Notes: a model not told the origin generated them from the sequence alone. A DNA stretch of 64,000 nucleotides from a virus (IMGVR_UViG_3300032298_001038:124001-188000), one strand, 5' to 3'. Shown: positions 32,042-41,019, counted from the stretch's first letter. Numbers and translations are program-made.

Positions 32042-32273
32042 AGATTATCGCCCGCAGCCGCGACAAAAGACTTCGTCGCGAGGGCGTCTCCTGTGCAGGT
32101 TTGCGATCCGCCAACATGGCTGGATCAAGATTTTGAGACGTTAAACGTGCGTCTTCTTCTGCTAAGCGCATCTCGACGTATTCGAGCCATGCGTGATATT
32201 CTTCCTCGCCATTACGGTAGTACTCGTCTGGCGGTAGATAAGGATCATTCGGCAGCCGGTCGTTCCAGCCCAC
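31959..32273 (-). CDS. Small unknown protein (MGWNDRLP family)
   Basis: 104 aa from a GTG at 32273 with GGAGG 6 nt upstream. RLPNDPYLPPDEYYRNGEEE and MRLAEEDARLTSQNLDPAML resemble a small conserved protein family; function unknown. It overlaps csrA by 29 nt and the downstream gene by 83 nt. Confidence 0.55.
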   Translation of the reverse strand: MGWNDRLPNDPYLPPDEYYRNGEEEYHAWLEYVEMRLAEEDARLTSQNLDPAMLADRKPAQETPSRRSLLSRLRAIIFGQEKSPRESIRKTGERVSEETTNFPF

Positions 32274-32448
32274 GAAAAGCCTCCTCTTGGGTTAAAAGTT
32301 CGTGGCGGCTAATAATGATATCGGGGTCGGCGGTGAAACCGAGTCTGACCTTGTCGCCCACGATCTGTACGACCTTGACGACTATCGTCCGACCCTCTGG
32401 TGTTTTGATAACAATATCCTCATCATGCTTTCGAGATAGCACTAACAC
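32245..32448 (-). CDS. csrA: Carbon storage regulator CsrA
   Basis: 67 aa from a GTG at 32448 with AAGG 7 nt upstream. MLVLSRKHDEDIVI, VKVVQIVGDKVRLGFTADPD and IISRHELL are the conserved CsrA fold, with L4, R6 and R48 (the usual R44 position) present. CsrA dimers bind GGA-containing RNA hairpins and block or stabilise mRNA. A phage copy could retune host or phage translation. GTG starts are common in this cluster. Confidence 0.9.
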   Translation of the reverse strand: MLVLSRKHDEDIVIKTPEGRTIVVKVVQIVGDKVRLGFTADPDIIISRHELLTQEEAFRGLERPAAE

Positions 32449-32459
32449 GGTATGGCCTT

Positions 32460-33131
32460 TCAGCCCGCGGCTTGCTCCAACATCTTCACGACGGAATCAG
32501 CGGCGCCATTGGTGAGCGACAGCGCTCGCAGTTGCGCGGCGAGAAGTTTTGTCTTGAGCCGAATGGATTGGTTGATGTCCTGCTTCTTGCCTTCCTCAAA
32601 ATCATATACAGCGTTGAACATCGCGGGGTCGTCAGAGAAATCCCCGATGCTCGGCGATACCCGGGCCGATCGCAGGGCGATGCGCAGGATGTCCGGAGGA
32701 TTGATCAAACCCTCGCTGTCCAGCACTGTGCCGATATAGGCCCGTATTTCGTCGGTAAACGGCTCTGCTTGGCTTTCTTCAGGCGGGTAGATCAGCAGGG
32801 CCTCTGTGATGCCCCACGCCGCCTCTTCGGCGTCTGCGGGGTCCCAAGAGGCGGGGTCGTAGGTGTCGCCGCCCAGAACGTTGCAGAACGCGATAAAATC
32901 GGGCAGGGACCGGTAGAAGCGGTCGGTGGTCAGAATCTGGATCGCCACCATCAACTTGTCGAGCGACAGTTGGGGCAGATCGACGTCGAACTCTTCTTCG
33001 ACCTCAAGCGCGATCGTGGTCGGGTCCCACGTCAGCGCCTCCGTCCCGAACCGATCCAAAAACATTGTCAGCAGAACCGAGGCAAATGTTTCCCTGCTCG
33101 TCCACGCTTCCTGCATTATGCTTTTCGACAT
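32460..33131 (-). CDS. Unknown acidic 223-aa protein
   Basis: 223 aa, acidic, helical, no recognised domain. The upstream gene runs 128 nt into it in another frame. Confidence 0.55.
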   Translation of the reverse strand: MSKSIMQEAWTSRETFASVLLTMFLDRFGTEALTWDPTTIALEVEEEFDVDLPQLSLDKLMVAIQILTTDRFYRSLPDFIAFCNVLGGDTYDPASWDPADAEEAAWGITEALLIYPPEESQAEPFTDEIRAYIGTVLDSEGLINPPDILRIALRSARVSPSIGDFSDDPAMFNAVYDFEEGKKQDINQSIRLKTKLLAAQLRALSLTNGAADSVVKMLEQAAG

Positions 33132-33594
33132 TTAACCCGCTCCTGTTCTCAATTAATAGCCGACCGCGACGGTACAGTTCACTTAGATTGTACCCGATCG
33201 ACTCCATGGGCGGATGCGGTAGTTGCTGCTCGTCGTCACCCGTATCGAGGTCTAAAAACCCTGTACGGCCGGTCCACGTGCAGTACTGGCTGTCGGCAAA
33301 CATTAACTGGTTTAACTGATTGAACAGTTCTGGTTCGGAGTACAGCCCCGACCATAATTCGGTCAGGATGGCTGTCTTTTGCTCGGGCCGTAAAAACGCC
33401 AATTTTTCAAACAGGTCTGCGGTCAATAAGAACAGCAGTACATGGTTTTCCACGTCGGCGTCGTCGGCTAACGGTTGCGCCCGTAAAACCGTGGTGAACA
33501 GATTGCGGATTTGCAACTTGCTGAGTTTTAGGACCCGTGTTATCATGCCCAGCGTCAGTTTCTTTTCACCGCTGGAGGTTTCCATGGTTTCCAT
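33004..33594 (-). CDS. Unknown protein divergent from the 91-aa plus-strand gene
   Basis: 196 aa from the ATG at 33594; a longer frame upstream is only the shadow of the plus-strand gene. Residues 1-50 are helical and basic (KKLTLGMITRVLKLSKLQIR), then LLFLLTADLFEKLAFLRPEQ. The last 40 residues overlap the next gene and look unlike its own earlier sequence, so a lost stop or frameshift is possible. Function unknown. Confidence 0.5.
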   Translation of the reverse strand: METMETSSGEKKLTLGMITRVLKLSKLQIRNLFTTVLRAQPLADDADVENHVLLFLLTADLFEKLAFLRPEQKTAILTELWSGLYSEPELFNQLNQLMFADSQYCTWTGRTGFLDLDTGDDEQQLPHPPMESIGYNLSELYRRGRLLIENRSGLNVEKHNAGSVDEQGNICLGSADNVFGSVRDGGADVGPDHDRA

Positions 33595-33859
33595 TCTTGA
33601 TGATCTTTCCAAGGTTACGCAAGGCCGCGCCGACTTTGTTGTCGAGGGTAATACTATCGAAGAATTACTGGACGCGTCTACCGCGCACCTTGTTGTAAAG
33701 AAGGCGGCTGAACTTGGGTTTAACCGCCCGGGCGTGTCGAACTCCGGCGGGCCGTACCCTGTCGACGCTGAAGGTAAGTCTGACGACGATTTGCTGATGG
33801 GCAAGCGCACGATCGCGGCTTACCGTCGCGACTTTACCGTGCTCGCGGCTCTTCTTTAA
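33584..33859 (+). CDS. Small plus-strand unknown protein
   Basis: 91 aa from the ATG at 33584, with GGAGG 5 nt upstream (33574-33578). Contains LDDLSKVTQGRADFVVEGNT and ELGFNRPGVSNSGGPYPVDA. The first 11 nt overlap the divergent gene's start. It ends 4 nt inside the convergent minus gene. No domain recognised. Confidence 0.6.
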   Translation: MVSILDDLSKVTQGRADFVVEGNTIEELLDASTAHLVVKKAAELGFNRPGVSNSGGPYPVDAEGKSDDDLLMGKRTIAAYRRDFTVLAALL

Positions 33860-34338
33860 TCTTCGCCTTCCGGGCCGAACGTCATCAGATGCGCGATTCT
33901 GGCGGCATAGAAATCTGCCACCATTGAAGATATCTTCTTGAACCGCGCGAGCATTTCCGGGACTATCGTGTCCCTGAACTCCTTGTTGACGACGGCCCGG
34001 AGGGCGTCTCGCGCCTCTTGCGAGTATTTAGCGTCGGCGCACTTCTGCGCGGCGCTGCGCACAGCCGTGCTGTTGTCCAGCATGACCTGCACGAACTTCG
34101 GGTTTACGAATTCGACGTTAAAACCATATTGGTCGACGAGTGCTTGCGCTTCGGCAACCTCGAAAACAGAGCGCCCCGGCCAGACATCCGTCTTTGTCGA
34201 ATCTTTGCTTGGATACCGCAGCCGGTCCATCGACCAGCCGAACGCGGCAATGTCGTCATTTGGCTGCGCCATTTCGAAGGGCGGCTTTTTGGTCGGCTCT
34301 TTCTTGTCGATTTTTCTGCTGAGTTTTGACTTGGCCAT
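33856..34338 (-). CDS. Unknown 160-aa protein
   Basis: Basic N-terminus (KSKLSRKIDKKEPTKKPPFE), then helical. FDxxxR-type motifs were not found. It follows the large hairpin at 34379-34435 and may be regulated by it. No known domain. Confidence 0.55.
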   Translation of the reverse strand: MAKSKLSRKIDKKEPTKKPPFEMAQPNDDIAAFGWSMDRLRYPSKDSTKTDVWPGRSVFEVAEAQALVDQYGFNVEFVNPKFVQVMLDNSTAVRSAAQKCADAKYSQEARDALRAVVNKEFRDTIVPEMLARFKKISSMVADFYAARIAHLMTFGPEGED

Positions 34339-34378
34339 TTTCTGATATCTAAGGGAAAGTGCGAATAGCGAAAACCCC

Positions 34379-34435
34379 GGCGGCTACGTAGCACGAAACA
34401 TACCTTGTGGGTGATGTTTCGGCTACGTAGCCGCC
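34379..34435. other. Large 22-bp inverted repeat
   Basis: GGCGGCTACGTAGC-CGAAACAT (34379-34401, with one extra A) pairs with ATGTTTCG-GCTACGTAGCCGCC (34414-34435): 22 bp with one bulge around a 12-nt loop. It lies upstream of the gene starting at 34338, and no T run follows on either strand. Confidence 0.8.
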
Positions 34436-34441
34436 ATGATG

Positions 34442-34463
34442 TCGCTCCGGATTACCGGAGCGA
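34442..34463 (-). other. Hairpin with stop codon in its loop
   Basis: TCGCTCCGG and CCGGAGCGA form a perfect 9-bp stem around a 4-nt loop. The TAA (34452-34454) of the 126-aa gene lies in that loop. Confidence 0.7.
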
Positions 34464-34832
34464 AGCCGTGCAGGCGATATAAGCGTCGCGCTGGGCGACC
34501 GCTTCGGCGTACTCGTTGTACGGCCGTCCGTTGAAACCGTACGGATCGTCGGTTTCGATATCGAGCACGTCATTCCGCATCAAGGCGGCAATGTACTCGT
34601 GGTAGTAGCCGGCAATGACGCCGCGCAGTTTGGGAAGAGTCACTTCCATGATCTCTTCCTTCCAGAACTGAATACGCCCCCACTCGTCATCGGGGAACAG
34701 GCGCACGGCTTCAGCCTCGCGCTGCTCGATGACACGATCAAACAACTTGATCGCGTGCTCGGGGACAATCACGAATTCGGGACGCTTGAAGACCCGGCCC
34801 AGAATCGCTTGCTTCGTCGCTGCGACAGACAT
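34452..34832 (-). CDS. Unknown 126-aa protein
   Basis: 126 aa, helical, with FKRPEFVIVPEHAIKLFDRV and an acidic end part. GGAG is 9 nt upstream of the ATG. It is bounded by structured DNA on both sides, so it is likely a single-gene unit. Function unknown. Confidence 0.6.
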   Translation of the reverse strand: MSVAATKQAILGRVFKRPEFVIVPEHAIKLFDRVIEQREAEAVRLFPDDEWGRIQFWKEEIMEVTLPKLRGVIAGYYHEYIAALMRNDVLDIETDDPYGFNGRPYNEYAEAVAQRDAYIACTASLR

Positions 34833-34855
34833 GCGGCAAACTCCACGGGGTTGTA

Positions 34856-34888
34856 GTTGCGCACTCCCATAACAATAGGGGGTGCAAC
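34856..34888 (-). promoter_or_regulatory. Leader inverted repeat
   Basis: GTTGC(G)CACTCCC and GGGGGTGCAAC pair around a 9-nt loop with one bulge, 24 nt upstream of the ATG at 34832. It could be an operator or a leader RNA hairpin. Confidence 0.4.
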
Positions 34889-34927
34889 TAATATGCCCGG
34901 TTTTTGCCGAGAATTTAGCAACTGCAA

Positions 34928-34994
34928 CTACCGCCCGCCCTAGCCGCTAAACGCAGCGGACACCGCCTGAAGCGAACGTTCGGGCGAGCGGTAG
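34928..34994. ncRNA. Branched structured intergenic element B
   Basis: The outer arms CTACCGCCCGCCC (34928-34940) and GGGCGAGCGGTAG (34982-34994) pair at 12 of 13 positions. They enclose CCGCT/AGCGG (34944-34948 with 34955-34959) and, at the edge, the 10-bp palindrome CGAACGTTCG. The layout is like element A at 19759-19813. Function and transcription are unknown. Confidence 0.5.
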
Positions 34995-35024
34995 AAGATC
35001 GCAACCTACGCGTGGCAGGTGCGG

Positions 35025-35327
35025 CTAGAACGTCATTTGCACGGTCTGGCCGGCGTTGTTGACGTAGACAATTCGCAACTGCTCCGCGCCGAAGTGCTTC
35101 TTTAACTCAGCCTTTTTTTCGGGGCTAAGCGCGGCCAAGCACATCTTGATCTTGGCGAGTTCTTCTCGCTGTTTTACTTGGCGTTTGCGAGCGCACGAAC
35201 CGCAGCCGCCATTTTTAGCCGTGAAGATATTTTTTTTATTGGTGAAGCACGGAATCGAGTCGGCCAACGTTTTGTTAGCCAGCATCGATAGAATTGTGCT
35301 GTCTTCGATTACGACAATGCTGGGCAT
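35025..35327 (-). CDS. Small Lys/Cys-rich protein
   Basis: 100 aa, starting after a perfect AAGGAGG 6 nt upstream. A Cys-x2-Cys (GGCGSCARKRQ) in the middle with several Lys suggests a small nucleic-acid-binding protein; the rest is helical (ALSPEKKAELKKHFGAEQLR). Last gene of the virion cluster; function not known. Confidence 0.6.
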   Translation of the reverse strand: MPSIVVIEDSTILSMLANKTLADSIPCFTNKKNIFTAKNGGCGSCARKRQVKQREELAKIKMCLAALSPEKKAELKKHFGAEQLRIVYVNNAGQTVQMTF

Positions 35328-35342
35328 AAGCGCCTCCTTGCG

Positions 35343-36167
35343 CTATTCGGTTTCTACGTGCGCGCCAATCCAGACGTCTCCGCCGGGTTGCAATTCGTCG
35401 GCGATATCAAGTGTGTTTTTCAGGATTTGAATGTCTTCAAGCACGGCGTTCACGAATGCGCGGACTTCCTCGCGAGAACGGAGAAACACGTCAACGTAAT
35501 TCGTGCGGAGCCATGCGGGGCGGCTGTTCGGCGTGGCTTCGTCTTCTGGGTACTCTTCGAGATCAACGGACGAGCACACGTGGTCAAACGTGGCGACTTG
35601 TTCGTCTGCACCCGGAGCGACAGGCAGCATCTGATACGCGAAAATCTTAGTCGGCATCAGCGTGGCTTCAGGGGCTTCGATGCGCACCCGGATGCCGTCA
35701 ATGTCGTTTATGAAGTACCGACTGGTCGACCATTGAATGTGAATGTTGCGCTCGGACACGATAGCCATCGTCGGCTTGGGGTCAATGTCGCGGTCATAGA
35801 AATTGAGCGTGAGCGTGTCTTCAAGCCATACGGCGCCGGCGGAAGATTGTGCAAGTTCCGCGAGCGCTTCTGGTGTGGTCATGTTGACGTTGAGTGGCGA
35901 GTTGAGAATTCGCACGCGCAACGTAACCGGGCCAGTCGTTGTCGATTTGATATAGCCGACTGACAAGCCTTCGTTGTTTGTCAGGCTAGGTTGTACAATC
36001 TCGACGCCCTCGCGGTCAGCGACAATCTCTGCCTGCATGCCTTCCATCGGCAAGTTTTCGGTGTCCTTGACGCGAACCTTGACTGAAGCCCCATCGAGGC
36101 CGTTAGCCAAAATAAGCGGCCGGTTACCGTAAAATATGCGCGAAAGCGTGGGGCTAATTTGTCTCAT
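35343..36167 (-). CDS. Virion protein with Ig-like domain
   Basis: 274 aa. Residues about 25-90 (VKVRVKDTENLPMEGMQAEI, GLSVGYIKSTTTGPVTLRVR) match a bacterial Ig-like (Big_1-type) fold, common in phage tail and capsid decorations. It belongs to the fibre group and is probably on the virion surface. Confidence 0.6.
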   Translation of the reverse strand: MRQISPTLSRIFYGNRPLILANGLDGASVKVRVKDTENLPMEGMQAEIVADREGVEIVQPSLTNNEGLSVGYIKSTTTGPVTLRVRILNSPLNVNMTTPEALAELAQSSAGAVWLEDTLTLNFYDRDIDPKPTMAIVSERNIHIQWSTSRYFINDIDGIRVRIEAPEATLMPTKIFAYQMLPVAPGADEQVATFDHVCSSVDLEEYPEDEATPNSRPAWLRTNYVDVFLRSREEVRAFVNAVLEDIQILKNTLDIADELQPGGDVWIGAHVETE

Positions 36168-36550
36168 TGCGCTACCGTTTCTGTCGATTCTTTGTCTATG
36201 AGTATTGTGTACGTTTTGTCGCCGTAGATGATGTTTACGCCTAATCCGTCGACGTCGATGTCATCTTGTTTGCGGCTTATAAACCGGATGAAGTTTCGTA
36301 CCATGTCGTGATTGGTTTTGTTTGCCGTTTCCAGCGTCGACAAAAGTAGCGTCAAACACGGCGCGGCCCATGAGTGGTCTACGCGGCACGAGCAACCCTT
36401 TTTTTTGACCTCTTCTTGATATGCGTCGCGGCATTGCTGAATATCGCCGCGCATAAATTCGAACGCGTGGTTCTTGGCTAGAAACTCGTCCGTGAAAACC
36501 GCGCGCGCAAGAGTGTCATGAGAAAGAGAGAATCGACCTGTAATACCCAT
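36164..36550 (-). CDS. Unknown 128-aa protein in fibre cluster
   Basis: AGGA lies 7 nt upstream. A KKGCSCRVDHSW segment contributes two Cys, and the C-terminus is beta-rich (GVNIIYGDKTYTILIDKEST). It overlaps the downstream gene by 4 nt and lies 4 nt from the collagen-like gene. Function unknown; possibly a small baseplate or fibre accessory. Confidence 0.55.
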   Translation of the reverse strand: MGITGRFSLSHDTLARAVFTDEFLAKNHAFEFMRGDIQQCRDAYQEEVKKKGCSCRVDHSWAAPCLTLLLSTLETANKTNHDMVRNFIRFISRKQDDIDVDGLGVNIIYGDKTYTILIDKESTETVAQ

Positions 36551-36554
36551 TTTT

Positions 36555-37505
36555 TTATCCTGTTAGAACGTCGAGTATTGCCGCTCTAAGATTAACATTT
36601 GTCTGGATTTCTGCAATTAAAGCACTCGTAAACGCCGGCGTCATAGCCGACGGTCCGGCCGGCCCCGGCACGCCTGTTGCGCCGGCCGGGCCGGTAGAGC
36701 CTGTCGCGCCAACTGGGCCTGCAACGCCCGTAGCGCCAAATTCGCCCGGCGGGCCGCAAATGCCTGTTGCGCCAGTGGGGCCTGTCGTGCCTCGTGGGCC
36801 AGTAGGGCCTGTGGCCCCGGTCGGGCCAGTTGGTCCAGCCGGGCCGGCCGGGCCAGTGGGTCCTGTTGCGCCCGTGGGGCCGGTTACTCCCGTCGGACCT
36901 CGCGGGCCAGTGGGACCACGAGGACCTGTAACACCTGTCGCGCCTGTCGGGCCTTTTGGACCGCTCGGGCCTGTCGGCCCTGTTGCCCCCGTTGCGCCTG
37001 TTGGCCCTGTCGCGCCAGTTGCTCCGGTCGGCCCTGTCGCGCCGGTTGCACCTGTCGGACCTGTTGCGCCAGTAGCGCCGCGAGGACCTGTCGGACCTTT
37101 TGGACCTGTTGGGCCTGTAATGCCTGTTGGGCCTGTCACGCCTGTGGGTCCAGTCATGCCTGTGGGTCCAGTCATGCCTGTTGGGCCTTTTGGCCCGGTA
37201 GCCCCGCTGGCACCAGTCATGCCACGAAGGCCCGTTTGACCTCGCTGCCCCGCTGGGCCAGCCGGGCCGCGTGGCCCTGTTTGACCTCGTTGGCCTTGCG
37301 CGCCTTGAGGACCCGGAGGCCCGGCGCTTGGCGTATTACCGGCACAGCCGCCGCCTAGGCGCATCAAGACGGAACGCTCTACGCGCACAAACGGCGCGGC
37401 ATCATCAGCCGGGACTTGCTGGTTTAAAATAACTATTTCTTCGCCCGGCTGCGGTTTATAGTCCGGCGACAACGGGTCGTTTTGTGGGTTGTTTTCTTCA
37501 GCCAT
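36555..37505 (-). CDS. Collagen-like fibre protein
   Basis: 316 aa. Residues about 62-288 are Gly-x-y repeats with many GPTG and GATG triplets, a collagen-like triple helix, interrupted once near [10 protein letters not shown]. The N-terminal 60 residues are acidic then amphipathic, perhaps an anchor, and the C-terminus ([20 protein letters not shown]) looks like a trimerising helix. Collagen-like fibres occur in many phages and bind host surfaces or stabilise fibres. The antisense strand also encodes a long Pro/Val/Gly frame, a shadow of these repeats. Confidence 0.8.
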   Translation of the reverse strand: MAEENNPQNDPLSPDYKPQPGEEIVILNQQVPADDAAPFVRVERSVLMRLGGGCAGNTPSAGPPGPQGAQGQRGQTGPRGPAGPAGQRGQTGLRGMTGASGATGPKGPTGMTGPTGMTGPTGVTGPTGITGPTGPKGPTGPRGATGATGPTGATGATGPTGATGATGPTGATGATGPTGPSGPKGPTGATGVTGPRGPTGPRGPTGVTGPTGATGPTGPAGPAGPTGPTGATGPTGPRGTTGPTGATGICGPPGEFGATGVAGPVGATGSTGPAGATGVPGPAGPSAMTPAFTSALIAEIQTNVNLRAAILDVLTG

Positions 37506-37527
37506 TTTTCACCACACTTTTGTCCGC

Positions 37528-37533
37528 ATTATA
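37528..37533 (-). promoter_or_regulatory. Extended -10 promoter candidate
   Basis: TGATATAAT on the minus strand: a perfect TATAAT preceded by TG, an extended -10 element, 23 nt upstream of the ATG at 37505. No good -35 box at 17-18 bp. It would serve the collagen-like gene and genes below it. Confidence 0.55.
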
Positions 37534-37551
37534 TCACACTCAAAACGCCGT

Positions 37552-40500
37552 TTAATCCACAATTACCCTAACAGTGTCGTAGGTGACGTACAGTTGATTG
37601 TTTATTAACTGCACGTCAGTTACGACGGTCATAATCGCTGTTGTCGGTTTTGGTCCTGTGGCGCCTTGTACTCCCGTGGCGCCGCTAGCGCCGGTCATGC
37701 CGACGGGACCAGAAAAGCCTTGTAAGCCTGTTGCACCAGTGGGGCCGACTAAGCCTGTTGCGCCTGTTGGGCCTGACGGCCCGGTCGGGCCTTCTGGTCC
37801 CGTTGGTCCCGCTGGCCCTGTTGGTCCTGTTGGCCCGGAGGCGCCCGTCGGGCCTGTAATACCGGTCGGGCCGGTAATGCCGGTTGGTCCCGTCGCGCCC
37901 GTCGCGCCCGTTACGCCAGTAGGGCCTGTAGCCCCTTCGGGTCCAGTTGCCCCTGTCACCCCAGTTGTACCGGTCGGACCGTCAACGCCGGTTGGGCCAG
38001 TTACACCGGTCGCGCCGTTGCACCCGCCGCCGCCACCACCGCCGCTCCCGCCGCTACCGCCGCTGCCACCGCTTGCGCCGCTACCGGCGCTGTCGCACGT
38101 CGCGGTCTTGAGATCGATATCGATGCGATACGTATACCCCTCGCTATCGGAACCCTCACATTTTAGTTTACCTGTACCGAGGTCGCCGTTGTTGACGTAA
38201 ACATCGCCGCCGCAAATCGGCCGCAGCACGCCGAAGTTGTAGTAGTACCAAATTTTAAATAGGCAACAATCGTCCGGGTCCTGTTCGATATTGAATTCGA
38301 GTTTAGACTCGTTTTGTATTTGTACAATGCTTCTTGCGTAAAACGGGACAAACGTGCAACGCGAGTAATCAACTTCAAAGCGGATTTTATCGCACGGTTT
38401 GTAAACTTTTGTCTTATTGTATGTCCATATTTTGAATTCGCACGGCTTGTCTGGGATCGCTTCGATGTATATTTCGAAGTAATCGTCGGGAGCCGCCTCA
38501 TACTCACGGGCGCACGTGTAGATGTACGGATTTACGACCGAGTCCGCGGTTGAGTACGTAAATTTGTAGTCGCACGGTTTGGGAATGCGGAGTTCGGGAA
38601 TGATCTCCCAGCGGCACGGCATACACGGCCCGAGCGGCGGCTTTGGCTCAATTTTGAGTTTGAGCCATGTGTCCGGCGGTGCGGGGCTAACAACGCCGTT
38701 TCGATCAACCCATTCCAGCGGGAAATTCATTTCGCGTGGCCAGATGTCGACATACTCGCACGGCCAGCGGCTCATGTTGTACTTAATTTCGAGTTCTGGC
38801 TTGAACAGCGCTTGCGCCCCGCGGTCGCAGCAGTTGGCCCACGCGTCAGGTTGAGGCTTGAAATCGAGGCGCAAAGTATCCGGTTGAATACCCAGTTTCG
38901 TGTCGCACCAGAGGAGATCGAACTTTATTTTTTGTGGCTCAAACTTGACCTCTTGAACCAACTTGGGAATTGGGATCGCGATTTTGAGGTCGAACAAGAA
39001 GCCGCACACTTCTTGTGCGTCACCTTGCCCGCAGCAGCCGCCGATCGTGACCGTCTCGACTGTGAACGACGACAAGCCGCCGACGGCGCCGCCACCGCCG
39101 CCACCGCCGGCTGCGCACGCAGGCAAAGGAAAACCCGGGACGCACCCACCACCAAAAAAGAACGGCCGCACATCAAGATTTGTGCCGAATACCGGGCACG
39201 CAGGGCGCGGAATCGGGACGTTGATTTCTAAATCAATGTCAAAGTTGCACTCGTCTTCGCTGCGTTTTGTGATCGTGAACTTGTTTTCGGTGCTGACGAG
39301 GCAATCTGCATATTTAGAGTTGACGACAAACGTTGTAATTTCGAAATTAGGACAGGGCGGGACTGGGACGCACAGGTTCAAGTCAATATCGAACGCGCAG
39401 CCGTTTGTCTCGCCGCAATCGCCGGGTGTCTCGCGCGTAGTGATCGTGAACCTATTGCAATTAAATAACTGGTCAACATTTTCTGGCGTGATGTTTTCAA
39501 TGTAGTTGACGTTGAACGAATTGACGTTGAGTTCCGGGCAAGGCGGAGGCGGCGGCAGAGGAACCTCGATCGTCAACTCAAAATCAAACGTGCAATTTTC
39601 CGGAGTTGTAGAGTTGCAGTCTTTCGGCCGCGGCGGCCGGCGAGTAACCGTAAACGTACTGCCGCCGCTCGACGGACACTTCTTTGTGTCATACGTCGTT
39701 TTGACCTCGAACTTCGTGACGTTGATTTCCGGACATGGCGGCCGAGGGATCGGCACAATAATTTCGAGATTGATATCAAAATCGCACTGGTCTGATTCCG
39801 TGCAGTCTTCGCCTTTGGTCACGCGCGGAATGATTTCAAACGTGCTGTTCGACGTGACGCAGTCAGCGTATTGTGTTTTGACTTCGAATTTGCCGACGTT
39901 GATGCTGGGGCACGGCGGGCGCGGTATTGGGACGTTGATTTCGATTTCAAAATCAAATTCGCAGCGATCGGGCGTACGGCAATCTGTTGACGGTATTTTT
40001 CGCTTCGTGATCTCAAACCGATTGCCGGTATTTGCACACTTATCTTCTTTGTCTTCGTAGTAAGTTTTTACGTCAAAAACCTTGACATTTAACTCCGGAC
40101 AAGGCGGCTGCGGGATCGGGATGAAGATTTCTAACTCAATGTCGAAGTCGCACTTATCGCGCTTCTTTGGGTCATCACAGGGCTGCTGTGTGTATTTCCT
40201 CGTGACAACAAAACGATTTTGTCTGTTGCAGGATGTAGCGAAAAAAGCATTTTCGTAGGCACTATTGACTTCAAATTTAACAATGTTGATTTCAGGGCAT
40301 GGCGGGCGAGGAATCGGAATATAAATTTCAAGGTCGATGTCAAAGTTGCACTCGCCCGTATCTTCGCATTCGCTTGGCGGCCGGTGGTTTTTTCGAATCT
40401 CGAAGCGGCTCGGTGGCGGAGGGCATTCGTCGTTGTAGTTTGCATTGACAGAGAACGTATTGATTTCGATCCTAGGGCACGGCGGCCGCGGAATCGGCAC

Positions 40501-41007
40501 GACGAGTTCTAAATCGAATGTGAACTCGCATGTCCCCGGGTCGTTACAATCAATACCGGCGCGTTTTGACGACGTAATTTGAAATCGATTTTGCCCGTCA
40601 GCGATACAGGGTTGGTCGGAAAACCCTGTTGTGAGTTTCAGTTCTCCAACGCGCATCTCCGGGCAGGGCGGCGGCGGCACAAGCACGTTGATATCTATTT
40701 CAGCGTCGAACCGGCACGTATTGTCTGTCGAGCACTTGTCTACCGTGCGTAGAATTTTGAAGTCAACCCGAGACGGCGGTTTGATTGGGCAACTTTTGCT
40801 TTCGTTGTTATACGCAACTGCTATTTTGGACGACGTGACAAATTCTGGGCACGGAACTTCTGGCTCACGCGGAATGATAGGTAATTGGCAATCGAATATC
40901 GGCGGCGGGGTGGGCCGGATTTCACAGGACTCGACAAAATCAAAGTCGACCTTCTCGACTTGATCGCCAATGCCACACTTGTTGTTCGAAAAAAAGAAGT
41001 CGGTCAT
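37552..41007 (-). CDS. Cys/Pro repeat fibre protein with collagen-like C-terminus
   Basis: 1151 aa. From residue about 30 to 640 there are about ten repeats of 60-75 aa with the pattern CPxxxxxxFxVxxxY, then NxFxIxxR, DC...C, FDIDLEI and VPIPRPP. The later half has repeated beta-rich segments (FKPQPD..., CEFKIW...), then a Gly/Ser linker (about 975-997), a collagen-like Gly-x-y part (about 998-1118) and a short C-terminal strand. Cys in each repeat could form disulfides or bind metal. It is probably a fibre or surface protein; the repeat was not recognised from known families. Confidence 0.7.
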   Translation of the reverse strand: MTDFFFSNNKCGIGDQVEKVDFDFVESCEIRPTPPPIFDCQLPIIPREPEVPCPEFVTSSKIAVAYNNESKSCPIKPPSRVDFKILRTVDKCSTDNTCRFDAEIDINVLVPPPPCPEMRVGELKLTTGFSDQPCIADGQNRFQITSSKRAGIDCNDPGTCEFTFDLELVVPIPRPPCPRIEINTFSVNANYNDECPPPPSRFEIRKNHRPPSECEDTGECNFDIDLEIYIPIPRPPCPEINIVKFEVNSAYENAFFATSCNRQNRFVVTRKYTQQPCDDPKKRDKCDFDIELEIFIPIPQPPCPELNVKVFDVKTYYEDKEDKCANTGNRFEITKRKIPSTDCRTPDRCEFDFEIEINVPIPRPPCPSINVGKFEVKTQYADCVTSNSTFEIIPRVTKGEDCTESDQCDFDINLEIIVPIPRPPCPEINVTKFEVKTTYDTKKCPSSGGSTFTVTRRPPRPKDCNSTTPENCTFDFELTIEVPLPPPPPCPELNVNSFNVNYIENITPENVDQLFNCNRFTITTRETPGDCGETNGCAFDIDLNLCVPVPPCPNFEITTFVVNSKYADCLVSTENKFTITKRSEDECNFDIDLEINVPIPRPACPVFGTNLDVRPFFFGGGCVPGFPLPACAAGGGGGGGAVGGLSSFTVETVTIGGCCGQGDAQEVCGFLFDLKIAIPIPKLVQEVKFEPQKIKFDLLWCDTKLGIQPDTLRLDFKPQPDAWANCCDRGAQALFKPELEIKYNMSRWPCEYVDIWPREMNFPLEWVDRNGVVSPAPPDTWLKLKIEPKPPLGPCMPCRWEIIPELRIPKPCDYKFTYSTADSVVNPYIYTCAREYEAAPDDYFEIYIEAIPDKPCEFKIWTYNKTKVYKPCDKIRFEVDYSRCTFVPFYARSIVQIQNESKLEFNIEQDPDDCCLFKIWYYYNFGVLRPICGGDVYVNNGDLGTGKLKCEGSDSEGYTYRIDIDLKTATCDSAGSGASGGSGGSGGSGGGGGGGCNGATGVTGPTGVDGPTGTTGVTGATGPEGATGPTGVTGATGATGPTGITGPTGITGPTGASGPTGPTGPAGPTGPEGPTGPSGPTGATGLVGPTGATGLQGFSGPVGMTGASGATGVQGATGPKPTTAIMTVVTDVQLINNQLYVTYDTVRVIVD

Positions 41008-41019
41008 GTGCGGCTCGCG

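Noticed and set aside
32472-33323. 283-aa plus-strand frame
   Set aside because: Lies over two minus-strand genes and reads as Arg/Gly-rich shadow sequence.
36760-37239. Long plus-strand Pro/Val/Gly frame opposite the collagen-like gene
   Set aside because: It is the exact reverse complement of Gly-x-y codons and has no ribosome site; the minus frame fits the cluster.
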